NCBI GenBank assembly: GCA_030549495.1
Contig: JAUIRK010000919.1
Coordinates: 927,001 to 991,000, forward strand
Length of the DNA: 64,000 nucleotides
Direction of reading: 5' to 3'
Origin: Nectonema munidae
Taxonomy: Eukaryota; Nematomorpha; Nectonematoida; Nectonematidae
Made by a program: the position numbers and the translations under genes. Of this stretch, positions 36,173-46,962 are shown piece after piece. Positions within the stretch are counted from its first letter, which is position 1. Each line of letters starts with the position of its first letter. Below the pieces are notes generated by a model. The model made no database searches. It was given only the letters and a program-made list of their open reading frames with translations, and was not told the origin of the DNA.

Positions 36173-36639
36173 CTGCAAAAGCAAGTGCATATATTAAAGA
36201 TTGGCTGAATCAATTTTTGCTTTTAAATTATTTAATGCGTACATCTTCTATCTTTGAAGACTGTACAGGCTTTTAAACATGAAAATACATCCACGCTACG
36301 TACGAAGTAGAGTTATTATAGTAAAGTTATCAGTTACTAAGTTTTTTAAATTCAATTAATTAGTTAGATATTTTTGTTAATTTATTATTAATAAAAGTTT
36401 TAAACGTCCTTATAAATATTTCACTTTTAGATATTTCTTTCAAAAAATTCAATGGAAAACCAAAGGCTATTTGGAAAATAAAAAAAGCCTAGATTTCATT
36501 AGTTTAAATATATTTATTGATTTAAAACAAGAATAAATTACAGATGGCACTACTGAAGTTATTAGCGATAAGCCCCCCCCCCCCCCTGGTGTATGATATT
36601 TACAAACGATATTGATAAGAGTCATGTACTACAAAGAAA
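36173..36639. other. Stretch upstream of the first recognised exon
   Basis: No further exon of the split gene could be placed here: no frame ending in one spare base before a GT donor stood out. A C run lies at about 36573-36587. Confidence 0.35.
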
Positions 36640-36950
36640 TCGTTAAAAAATGAGTAGGGAAATTGAACGAAGGGGACTGACCATTAAGCAGGAAAGGACA
36701 GAGCACCTCTGTTTAAATGTAAATGATGAAGGCTTAAAAATTAAGTTGCAAGGATAATACAAGCCAAAGGGAAAGAAATATCAGCCAAAATAAAAGAAAG
36801 TAGATTGAGGTGGTGCGGTCATGTGATGGGGAGAGATGAAGATGATGTTGAAAGAGGAGAATGGAAATGAAGTTGAAAGGAAAGTGAAAGAAAAGAAGGC
36901 CTACGCGAAGATGCATGGATTGCGTTGAAGTTGATATGAAGCTTAAGGTT
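36640..36950 (+). mobile_element. LINE 3' fragment
   Basis: Conserved C-terminal words of endonuclease-type LINEs (RTE-like) are spread over two or three frames: LTIKQERTEHL near 36676, SRLRWCGHVMGRDEDD near 36800-36850, and RRPTRRCMDCVEVDMKLK near 36895-36945. It is 5' truncated, frame-broken and has no clear tail. It is related to, but not the same as, the copy at 40735-41009. Confidence 0.6.
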
Positions 36951-36988
36951 TAACCTAGTATGGCCGTATACGGCCCGACGGGCCATAC
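36950..36988. repeat. Palindromic GC-rich block after TTAA
   Basis: TTAA at 36950-36953 is followed by CCTAG and then a compound palindrome at 36958-36988: outer GTATGGCC/GGCCATAC and an inner perfect 14-mer GGCCGTATACGGCC. TTAA plus a CCTAG-like start is compatible with a piggyBac end. A similar AACCTAGCATG word occurs at about 37272, but no matching right end was found. Confidence 0.35.
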
Positions 36989-37629
36989 ATTATGTTGACT
37001 TCAAAATGTTAATAAAAATCGGAAAAAATTTAAAAAATGACCACCATGTAAATTTTAAAGTACTTGTTTACTTCAATATAGTATCATAAAAAGTTTGAAT
37101 TTTGAAATCGTTTCAAAGTAAATCAAGAAAAGGGGGATTTAACGCCATCTATAAAATTTAAACATTTTCACAATATGTTTTCTTTTACAAATTTTAAAAG
37201 TTTCTGGGAAAAATATAAATAATTTTATTTTCTGAAATATGTAGTTTTTTGGAGTGGAGTGTTATTTTTCCTAACCTAGCATGCCCTTAAATTGTCTATT
37301 TTATAACATGTACTAAATAATATATATCAATAATATATAACGTATTACATGCTTCATAATTTTCATATTTTTATAGCATATCTCTTTTATAATCATATCT
37401 TTAGGAAAAAGCTACATTCCGTTTTGTCGGTATTTTATCCTGGTTTTCTTCCTCTGAAAAATCCAATGGTTTTTACGGTTGGGTGCTCTGGAGGCCCGAT
37501 TCTAACCTTGTTAGTAATCAAGCTACGCACTAGACATTAAGATTGTTTCACACTTTGGGAGCGTTCGCGTTAGGATTGTATCGTTCACTCAGCTGAATTT
37601 ATATATTTGAAACAAACATTCTTGTAAAA

Positions 37630-37746
37630 TTATTATCAAAGTAGAGTTATGCAGTATCATACACACATAGGAGATACGTGCGGGATCACGATATCCTAAA
37701 GGATGGAGGCGAACGTGGCAAACAATGCTTACTTACTTACTTACTT
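37630..37746 (+). repeat. Interspersed repeat, copy 2, with CTTA tail
   Basis: Second copy of the repeat at 29670-29778. Here the 3' end is a clear CTTACTTACTTACTTAC tail (about 37728-37746). This is probably the 3' end of a retroposon with a tetranucleotide tail. Confidence 0.55.
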
Positions 37747-38119
37747 TTTAAAATTTAAAGGAAAAAGGATCTAACAAGCAAATATAATGATAAAATTTAA
37801 TATTATTAAAATTATTTGGTTTAAAATTATGCTTAAAATTAATATATCATATATAAACAGTTTTCACATAAAATTCTTTTGTATTGATTACCACAATTTA
37901 AACGACATGAGAAACATCTTTGAAAAACTATTTTCTAGTTTTCTTTGCAGATTTGACATGGGGCCTTTTTTTGATAGGCGCAACAACGACACTTTTGGGC
38001 TTGCAAATCCCATAAGATTTTAGAATTAATCTTATATCAGAAGGGATGTTCTTGTTTTGAACATTTATTTACATAGAAGTTTCAGCCATAAGAAAACTTA
38101 ATTCTTCCACTAAATTTCT

Positions 38120-39491
38120 TTAAAAATGTTGAAGTACTAACCGATGATGAAGATTTTTTTCTAAAATTATATAAGTGCCCAAAACTGTTATGTCTAAATA
38201 ATTCGACCAAACAACCATGGGCCAGCGCCTAGACGTTCTATATGTTCTATATTTTTTTAACTTTCCATTTGATTTATCCACACCAGACTTCACATTATTA
38301 TACATGTCTATTGACTCAGGTAATCTTTTTGATCCTATGAGTTAAAATTTTGACTACTCAACATAAGAACTGCTTAAACTTTTTTGAAGGTTTTTTAGGG
38401 ACATATGCAACTAGGAATGAAAAATTCTGGACGCACACTCTTGTAAGTTCAAAGACCTCAATTTTTTTTTTGAAAATATTCGTCACGCATCCTTTGTTAT
38501 AATTCAATGGAACTAGAATTGTAATTTTTTATTTACCTCCTTTCACATAATTGATAATCTATAAAAAAAAATCTCTCAGCGCATATTCCAATACCTAGAG
38601 GTAAATTTGGTGTTAAAATTAAAACTAATCTTTTAACAATTTGGAAATATTCTTTATTTTCTAATCTACTTACATATATTTCAGGAACAGTCTAGAATCA
38701 TTTAAGTTGTACATTTTAATGTTCCACTTCTCTGATTTACTTGGTTTATAAATTTTAATGGGCCAACTTTCCCCGAATCTAATCAACTGTTCATCAAGAG
38801 TAGAGTCTTCTAATGCCGTCCAATACCTGAAAAAACAAAATAAATATTCTATCAATAAAAATACTCAAAAATACTTTCTGAAGATGTCATAGAAATGATC
38901 ATTGAGCGAACGCACAACCTTAAATCTGTCAGAATTGCTACTTCTTTCTTTTGGATTATCAAACCAATAAAAATTTAATAACGAACTTTTGATCATTTCT
39001 TTCTTCCCTTTTCGGCTTTCATAAAATGAGCTCTTCGACCTTTATAAAGATTATCAAGTGGAATACATTGATCTCCTTCATTCTAAGCTTGTACAAAACA
39101 GAAATATAACCCAGAAGTTTTTCAACACTAAAAGTTTCATAAAATAAAATAATTTCTTTCCAAACGTTTTTTTGTTCAATTTTATTTTCTACAGACTTTT
39201 TTTTTAAATTAAAAATTTCCAGGAGAAAAATAGGAGGTAGAAACCTGCATCTGTGTTACATTTGGCATCTCATTTACGACCAGAATGAATGCCAGAGATG
39301 TTATGTAAATTACTTCTGGGTTTTCCACTTCTTGTTGGAGCATCAAAAATATACATAGTACCTTCAGGAGCTTTTATATCAATTTCATCTATATCATAGC
39401 TTTCATAAGTAGAAAAAGAAGTTGGGTTGAATGATATGAAAGGAATTCGAATTCCACTCGAATCTTCAATAGAATTGGAAGAACTATTCAT
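38120..39491 (-). pseudogene. piggyBac transposase relic
   Basis: Minus-strand piggyBac transposase in pieces. The N-terminal acidic/Ser-rich part, starting MNSSSNSIEDSSG, is open from 39491 to 39270. A decayed middle follows, then LEDSTLDEQLIRFGE with the first catalytic Asp and SWPIKIYKPSKSEKWNIKMY (38820-38700). After a gap comes YNNVKSGVDKSNGKL with RRWPMVVWSNYLDI (38290-38180), the region around the last conserved Asp. No Cys-rich C-terminus is visible and frames change at least three times. TTAA-flanked ends were not found. Its sequence differs from the other piggyBac relics here, so it is a separate subfamily. Confidence 0.75.
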
Positions 39492-39787
39492 TTTGCGAAA
39501 AAATAGTACTTTTTATAATATAACAGATAATGCTTTCTTACCTATCAGTTTATGAAATGAAGAAGTAAAAAAATATGTGAGAGCTACTTCTTGATATGAT
39601 AATCCTCATAATAAGAAGAATAAAATAACATAATGTCGAACGGTATAAGGCGCCATTAATCTGTTCAACTACAATAGGTTATTTATTTTCTTTATTATAA
39701 GAACCATCTACTAAAGTTTATTTTCATATCATATATCTATAAACACAATATGGAAACTACATTTTATTACATAGTTAAATTACTTTT

Positions 39788-39990
39788 ACTACTTTTCAGG
39801 AGATATTATCAAATGAAAATACTTCAGTGCTCTTATAACCACATTTTTCAGTTCTTTGCAAGAGAGGATTTAATAAAAAGTTGGCTTCTTTCTCGTACAA
39901 CATAGCCTTTAACTTCTTGCAAAGAAGTGAAGAAGGTGGTTATAAGAACACTGAAGTATTTTCATTTGATAAAGACTCGTTAAAAGTATT
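39788..39990. repeat. Long foldback hairpin
   Basis: The left arm 39807-39868 and right arm 39909-39971 are inverted copies with only a handful of differences (for example CAGTGCTCTTATAACC against CAGTGTTCTTATAACC), with weaker pairing reaching 39788 and 39990. The loop is about 40 bases. Neither arm carries a coding signal. It could be a MITE with almost no interior or a transcript-forming hairpin. Confidence 0.65.
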
Positions 39991-40519
39991 AAAACGTTTT
40001 TTAATTTACCTATATATATCTACAAACATATCATGTGTGGAATCCTAGAATCTGATAGTCATGAGCGTATAAGCATGAGATAACAAAACAAACTGATAAT
40101 ATCAATATTCTTCGTCCTTTATCACCCATTTATAGGATCAATATTGATCTAAATTGCGTTTGAAGAGGAAAAAAATGCATAATTAATACTGGTAAGGATG
40201 TTTCATGTATGCAATAACATATGTTAAGTAAAGCCTTGTGCTTTTCGAATGATTATTAAATTTGTGTATCTTTATAAATATAAATAATAATAATGTATCT
40301 ATACAGAATAATATCAAATTAAAACAATTATTTTTGCTTTTTATTGTATACAACATGTATACGATAAAATAGATGGCGTTAAATAAAAGAGAGTTATAAT
40401 AAATAATCAAATATACTTTTCAGAGAGAGAAAAACTATATATCATTAAAGAAAATAAATATAAAATTTGGTGTAATAAAATGCTGTAAATTTAATGAAGT
40501 TTGAAAAGTGGCCTCTTGA

Positions 40520-40628
40520 ATAAAACAGCGCAGCCATGCTAAAGGAATAGAAATGAATGGAGAAAGGTAATCAAGGGCATCGACCCTACATAGAAGTAGG
40601 AAAAGATGTAGTTAAAGAAGAAGAAGGT
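40520..40628 (+). repeat. Probable retroposon 3' end with GAA tail
   Basis: A short, more GC-rich segment (GCGCAGCCATGC near 40529, CATCGACCCTACATAG near 40577) ends in GAAGAAGAAG at about 40617-40627. This is the pattern of a truncated LINE or SINE end. No duplication was found. Confidence 0.3.
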
Positions 40629-40734
40629 TCATATAAAACAAGATACATTTAAACTAAAGCAAAATAAATTATTTGACATTGTATTTTAGATTGAAGCACT
40701 CATGACTAAATTATGATCAACAATCCGACACCCT

Positions 40735-41009
40735 CTCTATGAATAGAATACGTTGGTTTGGTCATGTCGAAAGGATGTCCGAAGGGAACGTTATAAAGAA
40801 GATAAAAATGAATTGATTGATGGAAAGATGAAGAGAGGAAGACAAAAGAAAGCATGGAATGAAGTGATTCATCAGGATATGGATAAAAGAAAGCTTGTGC
40901 GAAGTGATGCTCAAGAAAGAATGAAATGGCGTAGTAGTTGCAGGAAACTGGTTGACCCCGACTTTTTGGGGACAATAACCAGGCCTCAAAGGCAAAATGG
41001 ATGATGATG
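40735..41009 (+). mobile_element. 5'-truncated RTE-like LINE with 13-bp target duplication
   Basis: A perfect 13-bp direct repeat, AATCCGACACCCT, flanks the segment (40722-40734 and 41010-41022). The interior is the 3' end of an RTE-like LINE: NRIRWFGHVERMSEGNVIKK, then GRQKKAWNEVIHQDMDKR and KLVDPDFLGTITRPQRQ, with one frame change near 40795 and a GATGATGATGA tail. Truncation at the 5' end and a target duplication are the marks of target-primed insertion. The intact duplication suggests a younger age than most elements here. Confidence 0.85.
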
Positions 41010-41022
41010 AATCCGACACCCT

Positions 41023-42926
41023 ATCCACTTTACAATCATGCAAAATTCCAAAAAGAAAAGAATATGATTTATGAAATTTTTTGTAAATTTTTTATATTAT
41101 TTTTACAAATTTTTACCCTTCCGCTAATTTTAGTATACTTTTTGCTAAATTACATTTTAAATGTTTACTTTCAGGGTGGATGGCAACCTCTTAATCTCAA
41201 ATTTGCTCTCAAGAAAAAACGTAGGCTCTATGATAACTTATATTTCGTGCATTGCATTTGCTGTTCAAAAATATTCAAGTCTAATTCAACTTTTTTTCTT
41301 TTTTATAAAAAAGATTAAATAATAAATATGAATATTGTGAGCTGATTTGGCAGCCATACGTAATAATTGAGTAGAGCGGTGGACGCGAAAAGCACACGCA
41401 TACACGTGACTAAATTTACGTCAAAATATCCATACTCCAAATAATAAGTAAAAAATGATTCCAAAAACTAACTGTTGACGACGCGTCACGTGGTGCGAAC
41501 GCCCAAAACAACTAGACGGCGGTTCAAACTTTACTGAGAGAAGCTCAAAATTCAAATAGTATGATTGAGACACACCGAGTTAAAGTGATGAGACTTTATC
41601 AGCCAAAATGATCCACAGAGTGTCCACTTAATTACAGAATAAAAGAGAATTTAGGATATGGCCTTGAAAAAACATTAGGGTTTCCAACTCATGGATTTAA
41701 TGATTGAAGAATACAACTAGAAATTAAGAAGGCAAAAAATATTTCTCGAAACTTCTTAACGGGTAAATATCATATAAGGATCCATCTTCTTTGAAATAAT
41801 GTCAGTTGAAAAAGAATTATTTTATTTTGTTAGAAAAAATATTTTAATTTATGAAATGAAAAAAAAGAATAGTGAAATTCTACAGGACCTTTACGACACG
41901 ATTTAGTAAATTACAACTGTTTGTATATTTACAAAATAATTAGTGTGTCGTTCTCAACTTCTATTAGGCCAAATAAATTTGATGAATTATTGTCAGAAGG
42001 TGGTGTTAAATATGCATATAGGATTCACAATTCCTCTATGCATATTTTAATAACTTATATTTTTGTTTATATTGCATTATATTAATCCTTCTAAATTGTC
42101 CTGTTTTATAAAACATATTCAAAATCTACAAAGAGATAGATTTAGAGAATATACTTCGAATTTGGATTCAAGTGAGATTTGGTGTAGCACATTTATTTTT
42201 TCTGGAAGACATTTTCCTGCAGAAACGTTGGAGGTAATGCAGTATAGAGAAGGATTATTCTAAAAAGATACAATAATTCAAAATGAAAAAATTGGGCTAT
42301 AAAGTTATCTGAAAATAATAGGGTGGTGATTACAATTTTCTCAACTTGGAAAATCAAGCACATTATAAAAATTAGTGTAAAAAATTAACTTTTTAAAATC
42401 AACAAAGTCTAAAGATAATGGAAAACTTTTTCAGCCTTTCGCAGGACACACGAAATTGTATTTACACGGAGGACACACTGATGGAGAAAAAAGCCTATAG
42501 CTCCATTGTTATTTCTTGCAATAATAGCTAGATAAACCTTAAATAAACTTGTAAATAATTTATCCTGACTTTTTCAAAGTGAAAAAACCAAAATATAGCA
42601 TTTTTAACTTTTGGTTGATAATTTAGGAGATGGGATGCAGGGTTAAGATTTTGACACTCTTAAGTTCGAATGATCCATTTATTGGAATCATCAATCACAT
42701 ATTATTCAACACTATGTTTTCTCCCACTTGATATATTATGCTCATTTTTCATAGGCTTTTGTTATTTTATATATGTATATTTCACTATTGGTTATAATCG
42801 ATTTACTTATCTTGTATTAGTTTCATCGCGCCTTTTCTAACGGGAAAATTCAGTATTCAGCCTAACTAATTCTCTTCTTTGCTCTGTCTTTACTTTTCAA
42901 ACATTTTTTGTTTTCCTTCTATTCTA
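41023..42926. other. Intergenic stretch, no assigned gene
   Basis: One plus-strand frame at 42063-42263 (containing RDRFREYTSNLDSSEIWCST) looks more protein-like than average, but I recognise no domain and see no clear splice pair. Around 41360-41560 base composition is more balanced (ACGCGTCACGTGG near 41480). Otherwise AT-rich. Confidence 0.35.
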
Positions 42927-44416
42927 ATGGAATTTTTATCGTCTACTCTCACGTCTAGCTCCTCCGAAGAAAGTGAAGTCTATACATCAACTTCTGAATC
43001 AAATGCTTCTGATATTTTTTAACGTGAAGATTACCCAACAGAGGAAAAACTATAGAAAAAGAACTGCTCAAGACTTTCTGTTTTATTTAGGTTAGATTCT
43101 CTAATTACATTCGAACCGTTAGAATCACCAAAGTGGCAAGATTTAAAAGTTTTTTACGAAAAATTTGGTGTAAGTAATTGCTCACTTTGGATGTCTACTT
43201 TTTCTGGGACAAGCAAGAGATCAAAGAATTTCCACTAAAGTTCTTTTTTCAAAAAATGGGGATCCTTTTTTACGCGCTGCACTCGGAAGGAGAATGTTTC
43301 AATACATAAAAGTATTCATACGATTTGATGATGCGAATTGTAGAAATCCTCTGGACAGAATATTCGCGGTAAGTTTCATGACAACTTTTTTAACAAATGT
43401 CACAAATATTGGACCCCACTTGATGCAGTCACCATTGATGAGCAACTAGTCAAATTTCAGGGTGGCTGTTCATTGAAAATTTATGATCCCCAAAAGCCTG
43501 GGCATTATGGGATCAAATTTTATCATCTAAATGATTCACACACGTATTACGTCATGAAACCACAAATTTATGTCTAGAATTGTTAGACAATTTTTTTTTC
43601 AAGCTTAGGAATTTGTAAACGCTTGATAGAAAGCAGTCAGTTGGTTGTGGCACCTTTTTAGATAGGTTTTTTACGTCCCATGCTTTAGCTGAGTGGGCGC
43701 TTTGCAAAAATTTAACAATTTGTGGAACAATAAACCCATACGCCGCCGCTCTGTTCCCTAAATTTTAAAGCCAAACTATTTACGCATACTAAATTTGAAT
43801 GAAACTGAAAGTAAAACTGCTTACTCAAGGAGCTGTTCACTTTCAGTTTATATACCAGAAAGGCACGCCAGGAAAAACTTCAAAGCGGTTTATGTTCTGT
43901 CATCGCAGCATAATAGAGATGTTTTTATCACAGCACATAAAAAAAACTCAAAAGCTTGATTTTATATAATAAACACAAAAGCGGGGTTGATTGTTTTAAT
44001 CGAATGTCAAGGGACTTCACTAATTATAAACCTAGTAGGAGATGGACAGTCGCGGTATTTTCAAATTATCTGGATATAGGTGCCTGCAATTCATGTGTTA
44101 TTTATAAGCACAACTGTCCTTGCGATGCTGTACCTATACAGAAAGGTGGTAGAAAAGTTATTTTTTAATTTTATCACAAAAGCTTTGTTTTAATTCTATG
44201 AGCATTCGCGCTAACATTAGTCAGATAGCAAGGCCTATCAAAAGTCTTCTTTTTTACTATGGGTTTGCTCCAGAATTGCCAGCATCGGAGAGCAGTTCTT
44301 CAAGAGGATACTGCTCAATTTTGGAATGTAGACCTAGAACAAGAGGCACTAGGAAGTGTTCTAAATATAGGAAATTAATGTGCAAAAAACATACCTTATC
44401 TGTCTGCTCTTATTGA
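42927..44416 (+). pseudogene. piggyBac transposase, nearly full length, broken
   Basis: The most complete piggyBac relic. ATG at 42927 opens a Ser/Glu-rich N-terminus (TSSSSEESEVYTSTSESNAS) that stops at 43020. Core parts follow: LESPKWQDLKVFYEKFGV (near 43123), AVTIDEQLVKFQGGC with the first Asp (near 43425), PGHYGIKFYHLNDS, then a decayed second-Asp region (DRFFTSHALAEWAL-like, near 43662-43700). From 43956 it is open through YNKHKSGVDCFNRM and RRWTVAVFSNYLDI. The end is a Cys-rich domain (GYCSILECRPR, then KCSKYRKLMCKKH) at 44310-44400, typical of piggyBac C-termini that bind target or end DNA. At least five frame changes or stops. It is closest to the copy at 50.5 kb. Confidence 0.8.
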
Positions 44417-44812
44417 AATTCTAATTTGTAATTTTGCTTTTTTTACTGTTTACACAATTTGTATCAAACATAATCACTGTATTGTTATGCCTATTTTCAA
44501 ATTTCTTATGAGATTTTTTGTAATACTTTTGATCATTCATGTAATAAATTTTTTATGAATTAAAATTTTCATTTTCTATTGTTCTTTTTTTTGTATTTAT
44601 ATTTGGCATTAAATTTTATTTTGACTTTTGCACACTTTTGAAAAAGCGGATGTAATATTTCTGGAATGAATTTTTAGGTTTTTTAGTTTGAAAATCTTAT
44701 GTAAATTATTTTCAGATGAAATTTTTTTTTGAAAAATAAACTTTTTGCCACTTCAGAAAACCACAAAATATTCAACATGATTATGTATTTTATTGTTAAA
44801 TCAAGTTATGAC

Positions 44813-45327
44813 CAGAGATTGCACCCCGGGGACCCTGTCCCCGTCTCCACTGGGAAAAAGCGAAAAAAAAGCCTCCCCGCTCATTGGGGAAAATTTCTTT
44901 TTTCGCCGGGGAAAAAATACAAGATTAAATTCACAGTTTTAATCATATTTTTACATTATATGATAGATAATGTGGTGGTATTTATGTATTATGTTCATTT
45001 CAAAGCTATATGTATTATTTATAATTCATGATTCAACTTGTAAACAATTCATATGTGATGGTGGTATTTATGTATTATGTATATGTGTATTTCCAAGCTT
45101 TATCTATTATTTATAATTCATCATGATTAAAATTGTAAACAAAACAGACTCTCTCAGGATTATTGTTTTTAAAATTTTATTATTTGAACAATTTTGAATA
45201 AATCATTTAAAAATTTTAGTGTTCTTCTTGATAAAAAAAAATATTTTTTTCCTCGGGGTGAGAAAAAATTTACTTCAGGGTCCCCGCTCCCAGGGGAGGG
45301 AAAAAAGCCTTCGGGGTGCAATCCCTA
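44813..45327. mobile_element. hAT non-autonomous element with perfect 8-bp duplication
   Basis: The 8-bp repeat GTTATGAC flanks it exactly (44805-44812 and 45328-45335). Termini are CAGAGATTGCACCCCG and CGGGGTGCAATCCCTA, an inverted pair of about 16 bases with two mismatches. Subterminal blocks are rich in GGGGACCC and GGGGAAAA words on both sides. The 515-bp element has no transposase. Its AT-rich middle contains a tandem duplication of about 85 bases (about 44970-45057 and 45058-45143). Confidence 0.85.
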
Positions 45328-45335
45328 GTTATGAC

Positions 45336-46098
45336 TCTTATAAGAGTAATAAATTACAAGCTATTTCCGTTATGCTCTGCATTTAACTTTATCTAAAAAA
45401 TACATTGATATCTTGCCTTGAGTAAAAAGAATATGTGTGTCTTTCGGTGAAAAGTTTTTTTAATATAGTGGCGATAAACTTTTTTTAATATAATTTTTTT
45501 TTATAATATTCAAAGATTATTTTGATAGTTAAAATGAATGGATTTCTACTTATGATGAAGGAACTTTCTTTCAAGTTTTTTTTATAATTTTAAATTCCAA
45601 AAAATTTGAAATTTTTTTTTTGTTGTCATAAAAACCACAAAAAATTGAAGTCGCTAACGCGTAATATATTTTAATAATGGCACCGACTTATACTACATAG
45701 AATAACGATAAGTTACGTATTATTTTTTTGGTATGTTATATATTTGTTTTAACAACAAAAATGCCATTAAAAAGATTGATTACAGTAAAAAGCCCATGTG
45801 TGTCCTGCGAAGGTAAAGAAGACTTTTTTTCAATTTTTTTAAAAAGTTTTTAATATATACTCTTTTTAATTTAATTTCGTCTTCTCTTTGCAATTCCTTT
45901 TAGTGTTCAAAAAATACAAAATAGCATTGCAAAAGGAAAAATAGAATTCAAAAAATCGATGAAATACAAATGATATTTTAATTGATATAACAATTTTTTT
46001 ACAAACACAGTTTCTAACCCCACCCACCACTAAATCGACCTTATTTTGGGAGTATTCACGTTGCACTATATCTAAATTTTATCAAACGTACAAAAAGA
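45336..46098. other. AT-rich intergenic stretch, nothing recognised
   Basis: T-rich runs and no repeat pair. The frame near 45866-46066 on the minus strand is AT-rich and lacks support. Confidence 0.35.
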
Positions 46099-46106
46099 AT
46101 ATACAT

Positions 46107-46954
46107 TAGTGAAGCTCGAATATTCGAAATTAATATATTCGGTTGTGAGAATATTCGACTAAAACTTTGAACATTCTTATTCCTTTTCAAAATTTATTAT
46201 GCGAATGTTTATTCGAATATCTGTTTTTGAAGAATAGAAGAGAGTGAAATTAAATGCAATACACAGACATATATTTTAGGACATTCCCTATGATTTTTGA
46301 TACAATCGATCCATACTCTAACATTGCTATTACTTTCTGTTTATTTACAGGGAAGGTATATAAGCTCTTTATTTATTTTCGTATTTCTTATCATACATGT
46401 GTTTCATTGTTTTTGACGAAATTTTCTTTTTTTAAAAATGTTGTTAGAAATAAACTTACTTATATGATTGGAGTAGAAGTCAATGTCAGTAATAAAATGC
46501 TGCAAGCTTCAAAAAAACTTGACCACAACTTTGAAACCAAATGACATTAATCAAATAATGAAAACTTTTTTAACATCTGATTCAGCGCAAGTTCTTATTG
46601 CGATTCAAGTTGAAGTATTATTCGATATGAAAAAGAAGAATTATTAGCTCTAGAAAAAGATCCTCTTGGAGACTATAAACCTTATCTTTAAAATTTTTAG
46701 CGTGTCCTTGTGCTAGTGTAGGAATAGAAAGATTGCTTAGCAACGCAAGTCAGATATATATGATGAAATGAGAAATAGAATAACAGGATAAGGAGTTGGA
46801 AAACTCCTATCCAAAATTCAAAATAAAATTGTTTTAGTTAATCTTATTATACTTTTAAAATCAGTATGCGCTTGATGTATTCGTATTTGCGAATAATCTC
46901 TAAAACTAATCGCTATCCCTACTCGCCTAAAAGTTATATTTTCGAACAGCACTA
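46107..46954 (+). mobile_element. hAT element with relict transposase C-terminus
   Basis: Near-perfect 8-bp flanking repeats: ATATACAT at 46099-46106 and ATACACAT at 46955-46962. Ends TAGTGAAGCTCGAATATT and (inverted) TAGTGCTGTTCGAAAATA pair over about 18 bases. Inside, plus-strand pieces at 46630-46830 read EELLALEKDPLGDYKPYL, then ASVGIERLLSNASQIYDEMR and GKLLSKIQNKI, matching the hAT C-terminal dimerisation region (PATSxxSERxFSxAG...RxxL). About 850 bp remain, so most of the transposase is gone. It is a deletion derivative of an autonomous hAT. Confidence 0.75.
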
Positions 46955-46962
46955 ATACACAT

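Noticed and set aside
40753-41004. Independent small gene at 40.75-41.0 kb
   Set aside because: It is the 3' end of an RTE-like LINE, shown by GHVERM-type motifs, the tail and the 13-bp target duplication.
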